From: Perilla frutescens
Lineage: Eukaryota > Streptophyta > Magnoliopsida > Lamiales > Lamiaceae
Length of the DNA stretch: 64,000 nucleotides
Direction of reading: 5' to 3'
NCBI GenBank assembly: GCA_026008535.1
Contig: BRKX01000009.1
Location: 49,163,001-49,227,000 of the forward strand
Positions within the stretch are counted from its first letter, which is position 1, and every line of letters starts with the position of its first letter. The notes below the pieces were generated by a model. The model had not been told where the DNA came from. It saw only the letters and a program-made list of their open reading frames with translations, and did no database searches. Positions 45,780 through 57,085 of this stretch are shown piece after piece. Both the position numbers and the translations under genes were made by a program.

Positions 45780-47638
45780 ATGGATCAATTGACATTAGTT
45801 ATATTGTCTGAACAAAAAATGTACATCTTCTGGAGCTGCGTGTGTGCTGCTATTTCTATCTTCTTGATTTCGAAGCATCTGAATGCACGTAAGTACAGAA
45901 ATCTGCCGCCAAGCCCGGCAGCGCTGCCGATATGCGGCCACCTCCACCTCCTCAAACCGGTGGCGCACCGCGCTCTGCAAGCTCTGTCGAAGAAGCATGG
46001 CGCCGTGATGCACCTTCATCTCGGCCGCCTCCCCGTCGTCGTTGTTTCCTCCCCCTCTGCAGCCGAAGAGTGCTTGGTGAAGAACGATACCATCTTCGCC
46101 AACCGGCCTCAATCCGTTGCCGGCAATATTCTTGGATACAATAACACCAGCATTGGATTTGCTCCTTATGGAGATCACTGGAGGAATCTCCGCCGCGTCA
46201 CCACCATTCAAGTCTTTTCCTCCGCCAATCTCCAGCAGAGTTCAGCCACTCGTTGTGAAGAAACTCGTTTCTTGGCTCGGAAAATGTTGCAGGGCTCCGA
46301 TCATCACCAATGGAGGAAAGTGAATTTGAAGAGTTTGTTTTCTGAATTGGTTTATAATGTAGCCATGGTGATGGTTGTTGGAAGAAGGGGGACTGTGATG
46401 GATGATATGTTTGGGCCTAGCAAGATTTTGGATGTTTGTGATTACATTCCATTGCTGAAGTGGATTGATTTGTTGGGAATTAGGAGGAAGATGGAAAGTT
46501 TGAATGAGAGAAGGGATAGTTTCTTGCAGAGTTTGATCGATGAAGGTCGTAGCAAGATTGCTGATTCTTCTTCTGTTGTGGAAAATAAGAGTTATGTTGA
46601 AAGATTGTTGTCTATGCAGCGAGATGAACCGGAGTATTACACTGATGAAGTCCTCAAGGGACTCATTCAGGTAAGGCGGCTGCAGGCTTTTCTCGTATTT
46701 CATCTCGTGTTTCATTTTACTCATGCGATGAAATAGTTTAATTTGATATTTGAACTGTCACATTTATTATGGCCTAATTATGCAATATAACTATGTTTGA
46801 TGTGTAGTCTAATGGATGCTTGTATGAACAGTTAGTGGTGAATTTGATTCACAACTATCCAATGTGTTGATTTAATCTCTAGATTCTTATATTATAAATT
46901 AAACTAGTGTTTCATCTTACTTATCCGATGAAATAGTGAATGGAGTAGAACTGTCTAATTATGGCGTATGCAATATAACTATATATGCTTATGAATTCTC
47001 TGGTGTAGCCAATGTTCACAGCTGGAACACACACCGTATCTCTAACAATGGAGTGGGCAATGTCACTTCTGCTGAATCACCCGAACGAGCTAGAGAAAGC
47101 GAGGAAGGAAATAGACGAAAAAGTGGGGGCTGGGAAGTTGCTAGAGGATTCAGACCTTCAAAAACTAGCATATCTACGCTGCATAATGAATGAAACACTT
47201 AGATTGTATCCAGTAGGTCCACTCCTCATACCACATTGTTCATCAAGAGATTGCAATGTGGGAGGATTCGACATTCCTAAAGGCACAACATTGCTGGTGA
47301 ATGCCTGGGCGATCCAAAGAGACCCTGAGCTATGGGAAGATCCCGAAATCTTTAACCCTGAGAGGTTTAAAGGCCTTGAAAGGGAATATGACGGGTGTAG
47401 GTTCGTTCCATTTGGAGCGGGGAGAAGAGCGTGCCCTGGTGCCGGTATGGCTATGAGTATGATGGGGTTGGCATTAGGCTCTTTCATACAATGCTTCGAC
47501 TGGGAAAGGGAAGGCAATGAATTGGTCGATTTGGAACAAGCTTTAGGCCTAACCTTGTCCAAGGCCAATCCCTTAGAGGCTCTGTGTCGACCTCGTTCAT
47601 CCATCATGTCTCTCTTATCTCAGCTTTCAGATATTTAA
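45780..47638 (+). CDS. Cytochrome P450, CYP81-like, two exons
   Basis: This is an ER-anchored heme mono-oxygenase of the plant A-type. Exon 1 is 45780-46670 (297 codons), intron 46671-47008 (GT...AG, phase 0, the conserved A-type position), and exon 2 47009-47638, giving 506 residues. Visible: an N-terminal membrane anchor (IFWSCVCAAISIFLI), the proline-rich hinge LPPSPAALPICGHL, C-helix GDHWRNLRR, I-helix AGTHTVS (302-308), ExxR at 359-362 (ETLR), PERF at 414-417 and the heme loop FGAGRRACPG at 432-441 with Cys439. Oddities: the I-helix acidic residue, Asp in CYP81 AGTDT, is His305; about 15 residues seem missing in the F-helix region after VVGRRG. A second in-frame ATG at 45819 is the more conventional start; the first 13 codons come from a 39-bp duplication. 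The subfamily and substrate are not determinable here. It is the only intact-looking host gene, possibly altered in activity. Confidence 0.85.
46671..47008 (+). other. P450 intron
   Basis: The donor is CAG|GTAAGG, the acceptor GGTGTAG|CC, the phase 0 and the length 338 bp. The AT-rich content and the continuous P450 alignment across it support the splice. The frame that reads through the donor hits a stop at 46734. Confidence 0.88.
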
Positions 47639-48224
47639 TTCCTACTAGTTTTGAATAAATTTTAGATTTTCATTTAGCTACTGCAAATGATGTAATGCAA
47701 TATAATGCTTTGACATATATACCTTCATTCAGTTAAAGCTAGCTAGCCAAGTAACCAAGACAGAACGTGTTCTAATTGACACACAAAATATAGTATATTG
47801 AGGAAACCCGCAATCGTTATCCAATGAAATTAAAATAGCGTGCTCTTAAATAAGTGGATAAAAAGAAGATTTCTTGGAAATTTGGGCTCGTAGAAGATGA
47901 TACGTAGGTAATTGCAACACCATCCATTTTCAACAAGAGAAATAAATTAATTGAGGCGAAATCTCTACATGCATGGCCCACACAGATATTTCAACCTCAA
48001 TGATTAATCAAAATTCAACGTGCTGTACAAATAAAACAAAGACAGTGAAGATTTGGTATATCGTTCCACCTTTTTTCTATTCAACCTTAGCCGTCCAATT
48101 ATATGTACTGGTGGGAACAATATCTTACAATGATAGGAAAAATATACAGCCATTAATTAAAATACAATATATATCTTCTCAAACTTTATTACTAATTATT
48201 TGTGTTCGGATTTTAGGCCAAACT
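47639..48224. other. P450 3' flank / intergenic DNA
   Basis: A polyadenylation-like AATAAA at about 47655 lies just after the P450 stop. The rest is AT-rich with no gene; ORF 47973-48341 runs into the LTR of element M and has no domain. Confidence 0.5.
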
Positions 48225-49029
48225 TGGATTATTGGTCCAGTTGGGCTTTCTGTCTTGGCCCAATCTCCTTATTTATCTTATGATCCAACTGCGAAGTCCT
48301 TACCCCTTTTAAACCTATTTTACTTTATATACTCATCCTAATCCTAATTTTACCATAATCTGATCTCTCTCTCTCTACAAATGGCTGCGCCGATTCATTT
48401 TCTCTCTCAAGCCTTACATCAGTTCCCCTTAACCCTACTTGCTTCAGAGATATCTCTGTCGTTCTCTCTGTTTCTTTGGTCGGATTTCTGTCTGTGGTCT
48501 CCTGATTTGACCGTGAGTTGAGAGTATTGAGTGATCTCTGAAAGCTGAGGGTTTGTGAGAGCTTCAGGCCCTATATCCATCTCCCCTTTGTGGTCTAGGG
48601 TTTATATTGTCACCAGAAGTGCCATCGCCGTCGCTTGTGGAAAAATCTGAGCCACTTTGTGTCCCTGAGACACATTTTCCCACCTTTCAATCTCTCTGAT
48701 TTTTCTTATCCTTTTTACTTTACTATTTCGTGTTCCCTATAGTTCTGGTTTATGCTATTTATTTGATTTGCTTGTTTTATTGCTAACTCACAATCTCTGC
48801 AGATCAGTCCCACTCTTTTTAGAAGAAGGAGCCTGTGAAGACTCCATTTTTGATACTCTTCAAACTGACACTCCTCAAATATCTATATCTACTCCGTTAG
48901 CCTGTGAAGATAACTCGAGAGATCTAAAAGATTGACCATCTGAGGCTGACTGGCTATTTGAGTAGCAAGTGTTCGAAGACACACGGTCGGGAAGCAAGAG
49001 GTGAACCCTGGCTAAGCTGATACCCAACA
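48225..49029 (+). repeat. 5' LTR of copia M
   Basis: This 805-bp LTR starts TGGATTATTGG and ends ACCCAACA right before the PBS. It matches 63296-64000. A TATA-like 'ttatatactcatcc' is at about 48325. Confidence 0.85.
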
Positions 49030-49030
49030 G

Positions 49031-49043
49031 TGGTATCAGAGCC
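49031..49043 (+). other. Primer binding site of copia M
   Basis: TGGTATCAGAGCC one base after the LTR is a perfect initiator Met tRNA primer site. Confidence 0.9.
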
Positions 49044-49844
49044 AGGTTCCCCTAGCCGGGACACCCTCCGACCGAATCTCCGCACCCCACCGCCAATAAA
49101 GGCTGTGCCATTTCGCCCCCGACGGACAAGGCTTCTCTTAGGTAAGTCCGGCCTCTCCCCTACCTGGGAGAGCCGGCTCTGGTATTATCTTAAAACCCTA
49201 AAACTTTGTCTATGGTATCTTGCGATCCTCTTTATCTGCTTCCACATCTTTGTGACTCTTGAGTGCTCTCCTTGTGACATCTTGGTATTCAACACCATCT
49301 CCAACCCTTGCTTACGGTCCAGTTCGTCTGGATTCTCCTTTGAGTCTCCTCGTGCGAGTACCCTGGATAGCAGGGTTGGGAAAGGTGTCCTTGGGAGTCT
49401 CTTGTTGTTTTCTATGTGTTTCTGGTGTCTCCAGCATCTGTGGTTACTTGATCTGGTGTGTTTTCTTGCCCTGAGAGTTTTTTTGGGCTGTGTTTGGTGG
49501 TTTTAACCTGTTTGAAACTCTGTTTGGTGAGTTTCTGTGGAACTGGCTCTGTAAATTGAGTCAGTTGGTACTAAAACAAGTGTTGGGATTGTCCTGAGTG
49601 ATTCCTTACTCCACAGATCAATCTGTGCTGAGAATTGGGCTAGCCTCAGCACTATATTCCCCAGGTGAACTTATTTTAGTGACCTGGAGGTGTCTCCTGT
49701 TTGTTCTGAGAGTTTCCTGATGTGCTCTCTGGTGTTTCTGGTGTTTTGTTGTCTTCCTGTTGTTTCTGTTTTTTGCTGGGTTGTGGTCTCTACCTTCTGC
49801 ATTGATATATTAGTGTGTTACAGCATTTGTACCTGCTCTGCATC
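49044..49844 (+). other. Leader of copia M
   Basis: About 800 bp of T/G-rich untranslated leader lie between the PBS and the gag ATG. An open frame (49030-49506) overlaps the PBS but has no retroelement or other domain. Confidence 0.55.
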
Positions 49845-50740
49845 ATGAATAACCTTCATATGGCTCCCTTTAATGGTAAAGATGATTTTCAAGATTGGAA
49901 AACAAAAATTGAGTGCATTTTGCTTAAAGAAAAGCTTAATAAAGCTATTTTGACTAAGATAAATGAATCTGTGGATGATGAGAAATTGCATGAGATAAAT
50001 GATAGTGCTAGAGCCACTATTTTGTTAAATTTGAGCAGTTATGTGGTCAGAAAAGTGTCTCATCATAAGTGTGTAAAAGATTTATGGGATAATTTGAATT
50101 TTCTATATACTGCTACCTCTGAAGAGTCTGCATATTCTCTGCAAAATCAACTTATAACTTTTCAAATGGACACTTCAAAAGATATTGATACTAATATGAA
50201 AGAATTCAATAAATTACTTCAAGATTTGAAACTTGCTGGTGATCACGCTCTTGAAAATATGCCCCACAAATTTTGTTTGGTGCCATTCCTGAGTCATTTT
50301 CTGAAGTCAAATCTGCTTTGAAATATGGTGGTTCCAAGGTTACTTATGATATGATTGTGACAGGCTTGAAAGCTAAAGAAAATGAGCTTAAAATGTTAAA
50401 ATCAAAATCTCTGCATGGTGAGATAGTGTATGTCAACAGGAATAACAATAGACAACCTCATCATCATTTTAACAAGCCTATGAATCCTGAAAATCCCAGT
50501 GTTTTGGCTGCTGAAAGGCATAGAAAAGAAATGCATGCTAACTCTTCTCAAAATCAGAACCAAAACCATTTTCAAACTCAAAATTTTAACCAAAAGCCCA
50601 GAAAGACTTGTTGGAATTGTGGAAAGCCTGGACATTTTTCAAATAGGTGTAAACAAACAAAAAGGAACAAATTTGTGAACTATAATCATCATGCTAATAG
50701 TGTTTATGAAGAAGATGACATATATATGGTGCATGACACT
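49845..50740 (+). pseudogene. Copia gag of element M, frameshifted
   Basis: ATG at 49845 begins MNNLHMAPFNGKDDFQDWK, a standard copia gag start. The UBN2-type core follows (KCVKDLWDNLNFLY, FQMDTSKDIDTNMKEFN). A frameshift near 50270 moves the frame to IPESFSEVKSALKYGG, and a perfect CCHC knuckle CWNCGKPGHFSNRC lies at about 50611-50652. Gag builds the virus-like particle; here the frameshift breaks it. Confidence 0.87.
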
Positions 50741-52100
50741 TATGATTTTCAGTTCATAAATTATACCAATGATGTGTCTAAAAATGTGCATAGTAATGAA
50801 TGGTTAATTGACTCTGGTTGCACATTTCATGTTACTCCCTTTAAATACATGTTTTACAATCTGCATTATGTGAACTCTGGTCATGTAGCTTTAGCTGATG
50901 GTCAAAACTGTGAGATACAAGGTAGAAGAGATATATGTCTTAAATTTGAAAATGGAAGCATGCTCACCTTAAGTGATGTAAGATATGTACCAAAACTGAA
51001 ATTCAACTTGCTCTTTGTGTCTAAAATGGCTAACAACATGCTTGATGGCTCTGTGAACTACTTGAGATTCAAATTTGAAAAAGATTCCATAAGTTACTTC
51101 AATGCTCCTAGAAAAATGGATCTTTATGTTGTTCAAGTTGAGTCTGTGCCATTACTTGTTGTCAACATTGTGCATGAAGATAAGACTGCATTATGGCATG
51201 CTAGATTAAGGCACATATGAGTAATAAAGGACTTGAAATATTGCATAAAGATGGTGCATTTGGAAATGATAAAGTGACAAGAATGCAATTTTGTAAACCT
51301 TGTGTGATGGGAAAACATCATAAAGTGCCATTGTCTGTGTCTATTCCTTATCCTATGAAGCATGTTAGCTCTGTAATTCTTGAATATTTACATGCTGATG
51401 TTTGGGGCCCTGCCAAGGAGCCCACTCATGGTGAAAACATGTACTTCTTATCTGTGATTGATGATTTTTCAAGAAAAACTTGGGTCTTCCTCATGAAAAA
51501 TAAATCAGAAGTGTTTCAAAAGTTTTCTAAATGGGCTGTTGAAGTGCAAAATCAAACTAATAAGTAAATCAAATATTTTAGAACTGATAATGGTCTTGAA
51601 TTTTGCAATTATGCTATGGATAATTAGTGTTCAGATAGAGGTATAAAGAGGCATAATTCTGTACCCTATACTCCACAACAAAATGGGGTTGTAGAAAGAA
51701 TGAATATGACTCTCCTTGAGAGAGTTAGGAGTCTTCTTGTTGCTTCTGGTCTTGATAAATAATTCTGGGGTGAAGCCCTCATGATTGCTTGTTATTTGAT
51801 TAATAGATTCCCTTTTGTCCCCTTGCTTGGCCAGTTACCTGAATCTGTGTTCCGGAATAAACATGTTTGCTTGTCAAATCTAAGAATCTTTGGTTGTGCT
51901 GCTTATGTACATAAAAAATTAAGTAAAATTGAACCTGGAGCAAGAAAATGTATCTTCCTTAGATACCCTGAAGGTGTTAGGGTTATAGACTTTGGGATAA
52001 GGGTGTGCATGGGTTTAAGACTTGCATAAGTAGAAATGTTTCCTTTAATGAGCAAGATTTTATGTTTATCTAAATCCTCATAATCTGTAACTCCAAATGA
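50741..52100 (+). pseudogene. Copia protease and integrase of element M
   Basis: The protease active site is WLIDSGCTFHVTP near 50802. The GAG-pre-integrase motif ALWHARLRHI ends the first frame at 51220; a one-base change shifts to the next (51217-51567) with CKPCVMGKHHK and the DDE core start YLHADVWGP. After a TAA (51565) the frame continues with RTDNGLEFCN, a TAG near 51627, QQNGVVERMN and a TAA near 51760. The integrase C-terminal part NLRIFGCAAYVHK precedes a further frameshift near 51980. Multiple nonsense codons make it inactive. Confidence 0.86.
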
Positions 52101-53297
52101 GGTAGAGAACTTGAATAATATGAACCAAAACATGCATGACTACATGTTTTCTCCTACTGTCCCAAGTGAGGTGGATGTTCAGACCCCTATGCTGCCAAAC
52201 TCTGATGCTCCTGATATAAAAAATGAAAATGAACATGTGTTTGACAATCATGATGTGAATAATTATGTGTCAAATCATGAATCTAGTGATGAACCTGCTA
52301 ATAACATGACTGTGTCAGACTCTGAAACAAGTTCAACTTTTGAAAATGAGCATGAAACCTTGCCCGAGCCTGATAACCTGAATAAGTATAAACTTGCTAG
52401 AGATAGGCCAAGAAAAAATATAAGACTACCTGCTAAATATGATGATTATAACTTATCTCTGTATGCCTTTAATGTGTTTAGCAATGTTGATAAGGTTGAG
52501 CCCAATTCTTATGCTGAAGCTGTGAACTCTCATGAATCTAATAAGTGGCTTGAAGCTATGAAAAGTGAAATTAAATCATTGCATGATAATAATACACGGA
52601 TTCTTGTTGAAAAGCCTGATAATTGCTCCATTGTTGAATGTAAATGGTTATTCAAAATAAAATAAGAACTTGATTATGTAAGATACAAAGCCAGATTAGT
52701 TGCAAAGGGCTTTACTCAGAAAGAAGGCATTGACTATAATGAAATATTTGCTCCTGTGGTCAAATTTACTACTGTAAGAATCGTGCTTGCTTTGGTTGCT
52801 CACTTTGATTGGGAACTTAAACAAATGGATGTAACAATAGCTTTATTGCATAGTGAACTTGAGAACTATATTTACATGCATCAGCCTGAGGGTTTCATTG
52901 ACAAATCTTTTCCTAATCATGTTTGTTTGCTTAAAAAGTCCCTTTATGGCCTGAAGCAATCTCCTAGGCAGTGGAATATCAAGTTTGATCAATGCATGAA
53001 AAGCATGAGTTTTACCAGAAGTAAATTTGATCATTATTTATATTGCATGCAATCTGAGGTGCCCATGTTCCTACTTCTTTATGTTGATAATATGCTATTG
53101 ATTAGTCCCTGTCTGAAAACTATCAAGCATGTGCAAAAGTGTTCATGTGCAAACTTTGACATGAAAGATCTTGGAGATGCTAAGAAAATACTTGGCATGA
53201 ACATTGACAGAAATAGGGATAATCATACACTTGTGCTACATCAAACTGCATATGTTGATCAAGTGTTGAAAAAGTTTAATATGCAGCAATGTAAACC
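52101..53297 (+). pseudogene. Copia reverse transcriptase of element M (5' part)
   Basis: The frame contains the linker, then YAEAVNSHESNKWLEAMKSE, ECKWLFKIK followed by a TAA (52663), RYKARLVAKGFTQKEGIDY, LKQMDVTIALLHSELE and KKSLYGLKQSPRQW. The catalytic motif is LLLYVDNMLLI: YVDN in place of YVDD, a loss of one catalytic Asp. It runs into element N at 53298 within the RT-RNase H connection (NMQQCKP), and the coding sense resumes at 62219. Confidence 0.87.
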
Positions 53298-56200
53298 TGT
53301 AATATCCCAAACTTTTTAGTATTAAAATAAATGCCTATGATTATCTTAAGGATAAGTTAGGAAGGAAAATTGAACTTCATAGGACCCTTTGTCAGGTGAA
53401 ATATGGCGTGGAGAGGGTTAGAGATATGCTGAGACCTTCTCATAATTTTTATTCAGAAACTTAGATACCTGTTCAAATATAATCATATCAGGACCTAATG
53501 ATAATCCTACTATATATATTATTATATTTGAATCCTATCTAAATAAATCAAAACTTGTCAAAATTTCACTCTTAGTAATAGAAATATTTGGAGTTAATAG
53601 TTGAATTTATAAGTTTGCTATCGAGTCTTAAAATACTTTACGAGTCTTGTTTATTCGTACAAGATTTATTTTTATATTCAATATTCATATTAATTTTCAT
53701 TACTAATTATAATGCTGATACAATTACATGGAGTATTCGTTAGTAATGTAAAACTATGATAATCAACATAAATCAATTCTGAAAATATTTTATTAAATCT
53801 CTTCAATTCTCCATCAACTGTACACGTATGTCTACATAATATGTCAACTCAGCAAATTCTGAAATACACTTGTCCTTGTCCAACTGTTCTTCTCTGTTAA
53901 ATCAAATACCACACAGGGTTTATCTCCTACCCTGCAGATTAACATAAAAAAAAAGAACCATTACTTCAAACTTTTCGACTAGAAATCAAACTTCACAGCA
54001 AATCTATCGATTCTAGTTGGATTCCACTGCTTAATATCTTAAACCATAAGTGATACAACAAGCTCACTTTTCTTGGTAAGCTTATTTTAGTTCAATTTTC
54101 TGTATTACAATTATACACTTAATCTCAACATATTTTCCAAATTTGAATTAACTAAAAACCAAGAATTCATATCTGCAGACCATAAAATCATACTTCATAA
54201 TGCATCAAGACAACACCAAAATAAGAATCACACTCGATTAGATTTTCCGAGACCAATTTCAACATATCATATTCCAATCAAACTTCTTCTCACCAACACA
54301 TATATATACGGCTTTGCATGTAGAAACTAAAACTATAGAATTTCAAATAGATAAATGGATATTAAGGAAATAAATAGAATTAGAGAGAGATAACTCGTTG
54401 GGAGAGTCGAAGCAGAGGAAGGCAACGCCGGCTAGACTCAGGTCTAGGTAACGTTTGTCTGAGTCGCGTCTCATCGTCGGGGCCGACTGGTGTGAGTGTG
54501 TGTGTGGCTTCGAGTCGTGGGTCTAGGTTTTTGAAGCAAGTGAGAGTGGTGACGGGCTCGGGCTGCGTCGGATTGAGTATCGAACGGGTCTGGGCTGCGG
54601 CTGTGGTCCGAGCTATGTTGAATAGTTGTCGGCGTTAATCTGAACACGAAATTGAGTCGAGTCTTGTCTTAGTCGATTGAGTTCTTCTGGGTTAGGTGGT
54701 CTGGCCATTGACGGAGGGCGGAGAGTTCGCCGGTGTCGGGTAGAGAAAGTGAGAGAGAGAAGAGTTAGGGATTAAGTAATGAATTTGGGGATTTTTGATT
54801 TGGGTTCTGTTCTTCTATTATGATTTTTCTAAGAAGATGAAAAGAAAGTGGGATTTAGAGGTTTAGGCAAGTAATTTCACTTTGGTGATTTCTATATCTG
54901 TTCTTCATTTTCTAGTCGAGAGGGAGAGATGGAGTGAATGAGAGGAGAGATGAAATGAATTTGGGGATCTTGATTTCTAATTGATCCTCGCGTGATTTTA
55001 AGAGAGAGAGAGATGACTTTTTATTTTCAATTTTGGTTTTGTTTGTGTCATGATTTTAGAAAAAAAAAAGAAAGGGTTTTATAGCAAAATAAACAAAATT
55101 TAATAAAGGACCAAACTTTTAAAAGATTATATATATATATATATATGATTATATATATATATATATATACATATATCAGGGCCTATTTTGATTTCTTTAG
55201 AGGTTTGGCACTTTAGTAATAAATTATTTAAATATTAATTTATCCCATAACCATAAGTTTTATTTGAATTTTCTATTTAATCGAAAACTAATAAATTAAT
55301 TATTTAGGAACATAAATCTTGGATTTTTAGATATATTAGAATTATTTTTGGCCTAAATGATTTGTTTGAAATTATTTTGATACTAGGTGCGGCCACTTTG
55401 TGATACCATGCTCAATTATACATGCTCATTATTATCAGGTGGGCTATATTTTTCTCAAATTTATGTTCAGTTATTAAGCTCAACTGTTTATCAATTATGA
55501 AGCATGAATATCTATATCAAAATGTTTTAGCTCACTGTTCGCGTTCGCCAGTATCCTACGAAAACATTGAGTGCTTAACTAGACTCGAGTTTCGATCCTT
55601 TAAGCTTTGGGACCGTATACACTATCCTTTATTAGACAGCTGGGCTGGAGAACGTGTATATAAGTTAAGACACTGTAGGAAGCGACAGTTGAGTTAGAGC
55701 GTGCAAGTAAGGTTAAAAGAAGCTTTGTATACATGGAATGCTTTTGGGATTTGAAACCTTTCCATTGTTATACTTGTGTGGATACGATATTCATATTTAT
55801 AAAATGTTTGTGAACTGTTTAATCAAAATCTGCCCACTGGGTACGCTAGTACTCAGCCCAGATCTTTTCTAAATATTTTCAGGTTGAGAGGCAGGCTGAA
55901 AGATGACGGAGCTGAGGCAAGGGCTATCTTTTTGTTGATATTTTGTTTACACGTTTTGCGTTGTTTAGAGATCTTAGATACTCTAAACAAAGAAGTAGAT
56001 GAAAATATTTTGTTTAAGTTTAATAAAGATGCTCTACGCTTGTTCCGTTTACTCTGATATAGTTTGTCTTCAGTTGTTTGAATCATAATATGATTTGTGT
56101 TTGCTATTGAGATATGTCCTTACAATTAATTGGCGGGATAAGTTCCCTTTGATAATTGATCAGTGATTTAAGTTCCTTCTAAGATGCCTTAGAGCGTGGT

Positions 56201-56354
56201 TAAATTCCAGTTATAGAGGTTATATTGCCCAAGTGTTTCGGGCACTAACCATATTTCTATAATTATCTTTATACAACAACCCCTTCCCCCTTCCCCCTTC
56301 CCCCAGTAACGCGCCGGTCTCTTGTCACTATTCTCCCGGGATCGGGGCGTTACA
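53298..56354 (+). repeat. 5' LTR of element N
   Basis: It pairs with 59145-62213. It contains TA microsatellites at about 55128-55170 and a GC-richer block near 54415-54760. ORFs 55422-55697 and 55853-56086 recur in the second LTR and are not genes. Confidence 0.92.
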
Positions 56355-56357
56355 GAT

Positions 56358-56369
56358 TGGTATCAGAGC
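56358..56369 (+). other. Primer binding site of element N
   Basis: TGGTATCAGAGC three bases after the LTR end is a perfect initiator Met tRNA site. Confidence 0.9.
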
Positions 56370-56544
56370 AGGTTTGCAACTCTGTAGACCTGCAACATTA
56401 TTCTTTGAATTCAAAATTATATCTATTCTCTTCCACTATTTGTTCAGCAGCCCTCAGCACGTCATCTACGCTGCCCTCAACAAAAGGTACACATGTATTT
56501 TAAAATTGCCACATATGAGATTGCTGTTTGCAACGCTAAATATT

Positions 56545-57085
56545 TTTCCAGGTTTCATGGTCAGATATCGTGATTCATTTATGAAAGCTATTTTCAGGTT
56601 TCATGATAAAAAAAAATCATGATTCGTTATATTCAGGTTTCATGACCAGAGATCATGATTCAAAAGCTATTTTCAGGTTTCATGATGAGAGATCGTGATT
56701 CTATTTCCAGATTTCATGATAAGAGATCATGATTCTATTATCAGGTTTCATGATAAGAGGTCATGATTTTTAATATTATCAGGTTTCATGATGAGAGGTC
56801 ATGATTCATATATTTTAAGGTTTCACGATTTGATATCATGATTCGTTTATTTTAAAATATTTTCATATTTCATTATCCGTTATCGTGAACAATTTTGAAA
56901 ATATTTTATATGTTTCATGATTATATTTCATGATTCATCATTTGGTTAAGAATTATTTCCAGATTTCACGACAAGAGGTTGTGATTCATTTACAAGAGAG
57001 TTATCTCTAAGTTTCACGATAAAGTATTGTGACTCGAACTTATTTAAGGCTTCACGATGAGAGTTCGTGATTCATCTAAAAGTTC
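56545..57085 (+). repeat. 13-copy imperfect palindromic repeat array in the leader of N
   Basis: Units of about 34-50 bp follow the pattern 'caGGTTTCATGATnAGAGnTCATGATTC' (split here: GGTTTCATGAT, then 3-8 bases, then TCATGATTC) and variable AT-rich spacers. Each unit carries TCATGA-type arms that can pair as a hairpin. About 13 copies are recognisable, with decay towards both ends. The position just after the PBS is where packaging or dimerisation signals of retroelement RNA are expected, but no function is shown. Confidence 0.75.

Noticed and set aside
46242..46724. 160-codon ORF antisense to P450 exon 1, and other antisense frames at 45795-46211 and 47158-47607
   Set aside because: These are shadows of the GC-rich P450 coding frame on the other strand.
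49030..49506. 158-codon ORF after the 5' LTR of copia M
   Set aside because: It overlaps the PBS, starts without a proper context and shows no domain; most likely a chance frame in the leader.
55422..56086. ORFs of 77-91 codons in the LTR of N
   Set aside because: They recur in both LTR copies only because the LTR is duplicated; no domain or codon bias.
56355..56375. TGGTATCAGAGC-type sequences read as tRNA fragments
   Set aside because: They directly follow LTR ends at 2124, 22759, 49031 and 56358 and are primer binding sites; no tRNA cloverleaf is present.
56545..57085. Repeat array as a CRISPR
   Set aside because: Units and spacers vary strongly, it lies in the leader of a plant retrotransposon and no cas genes exist here.
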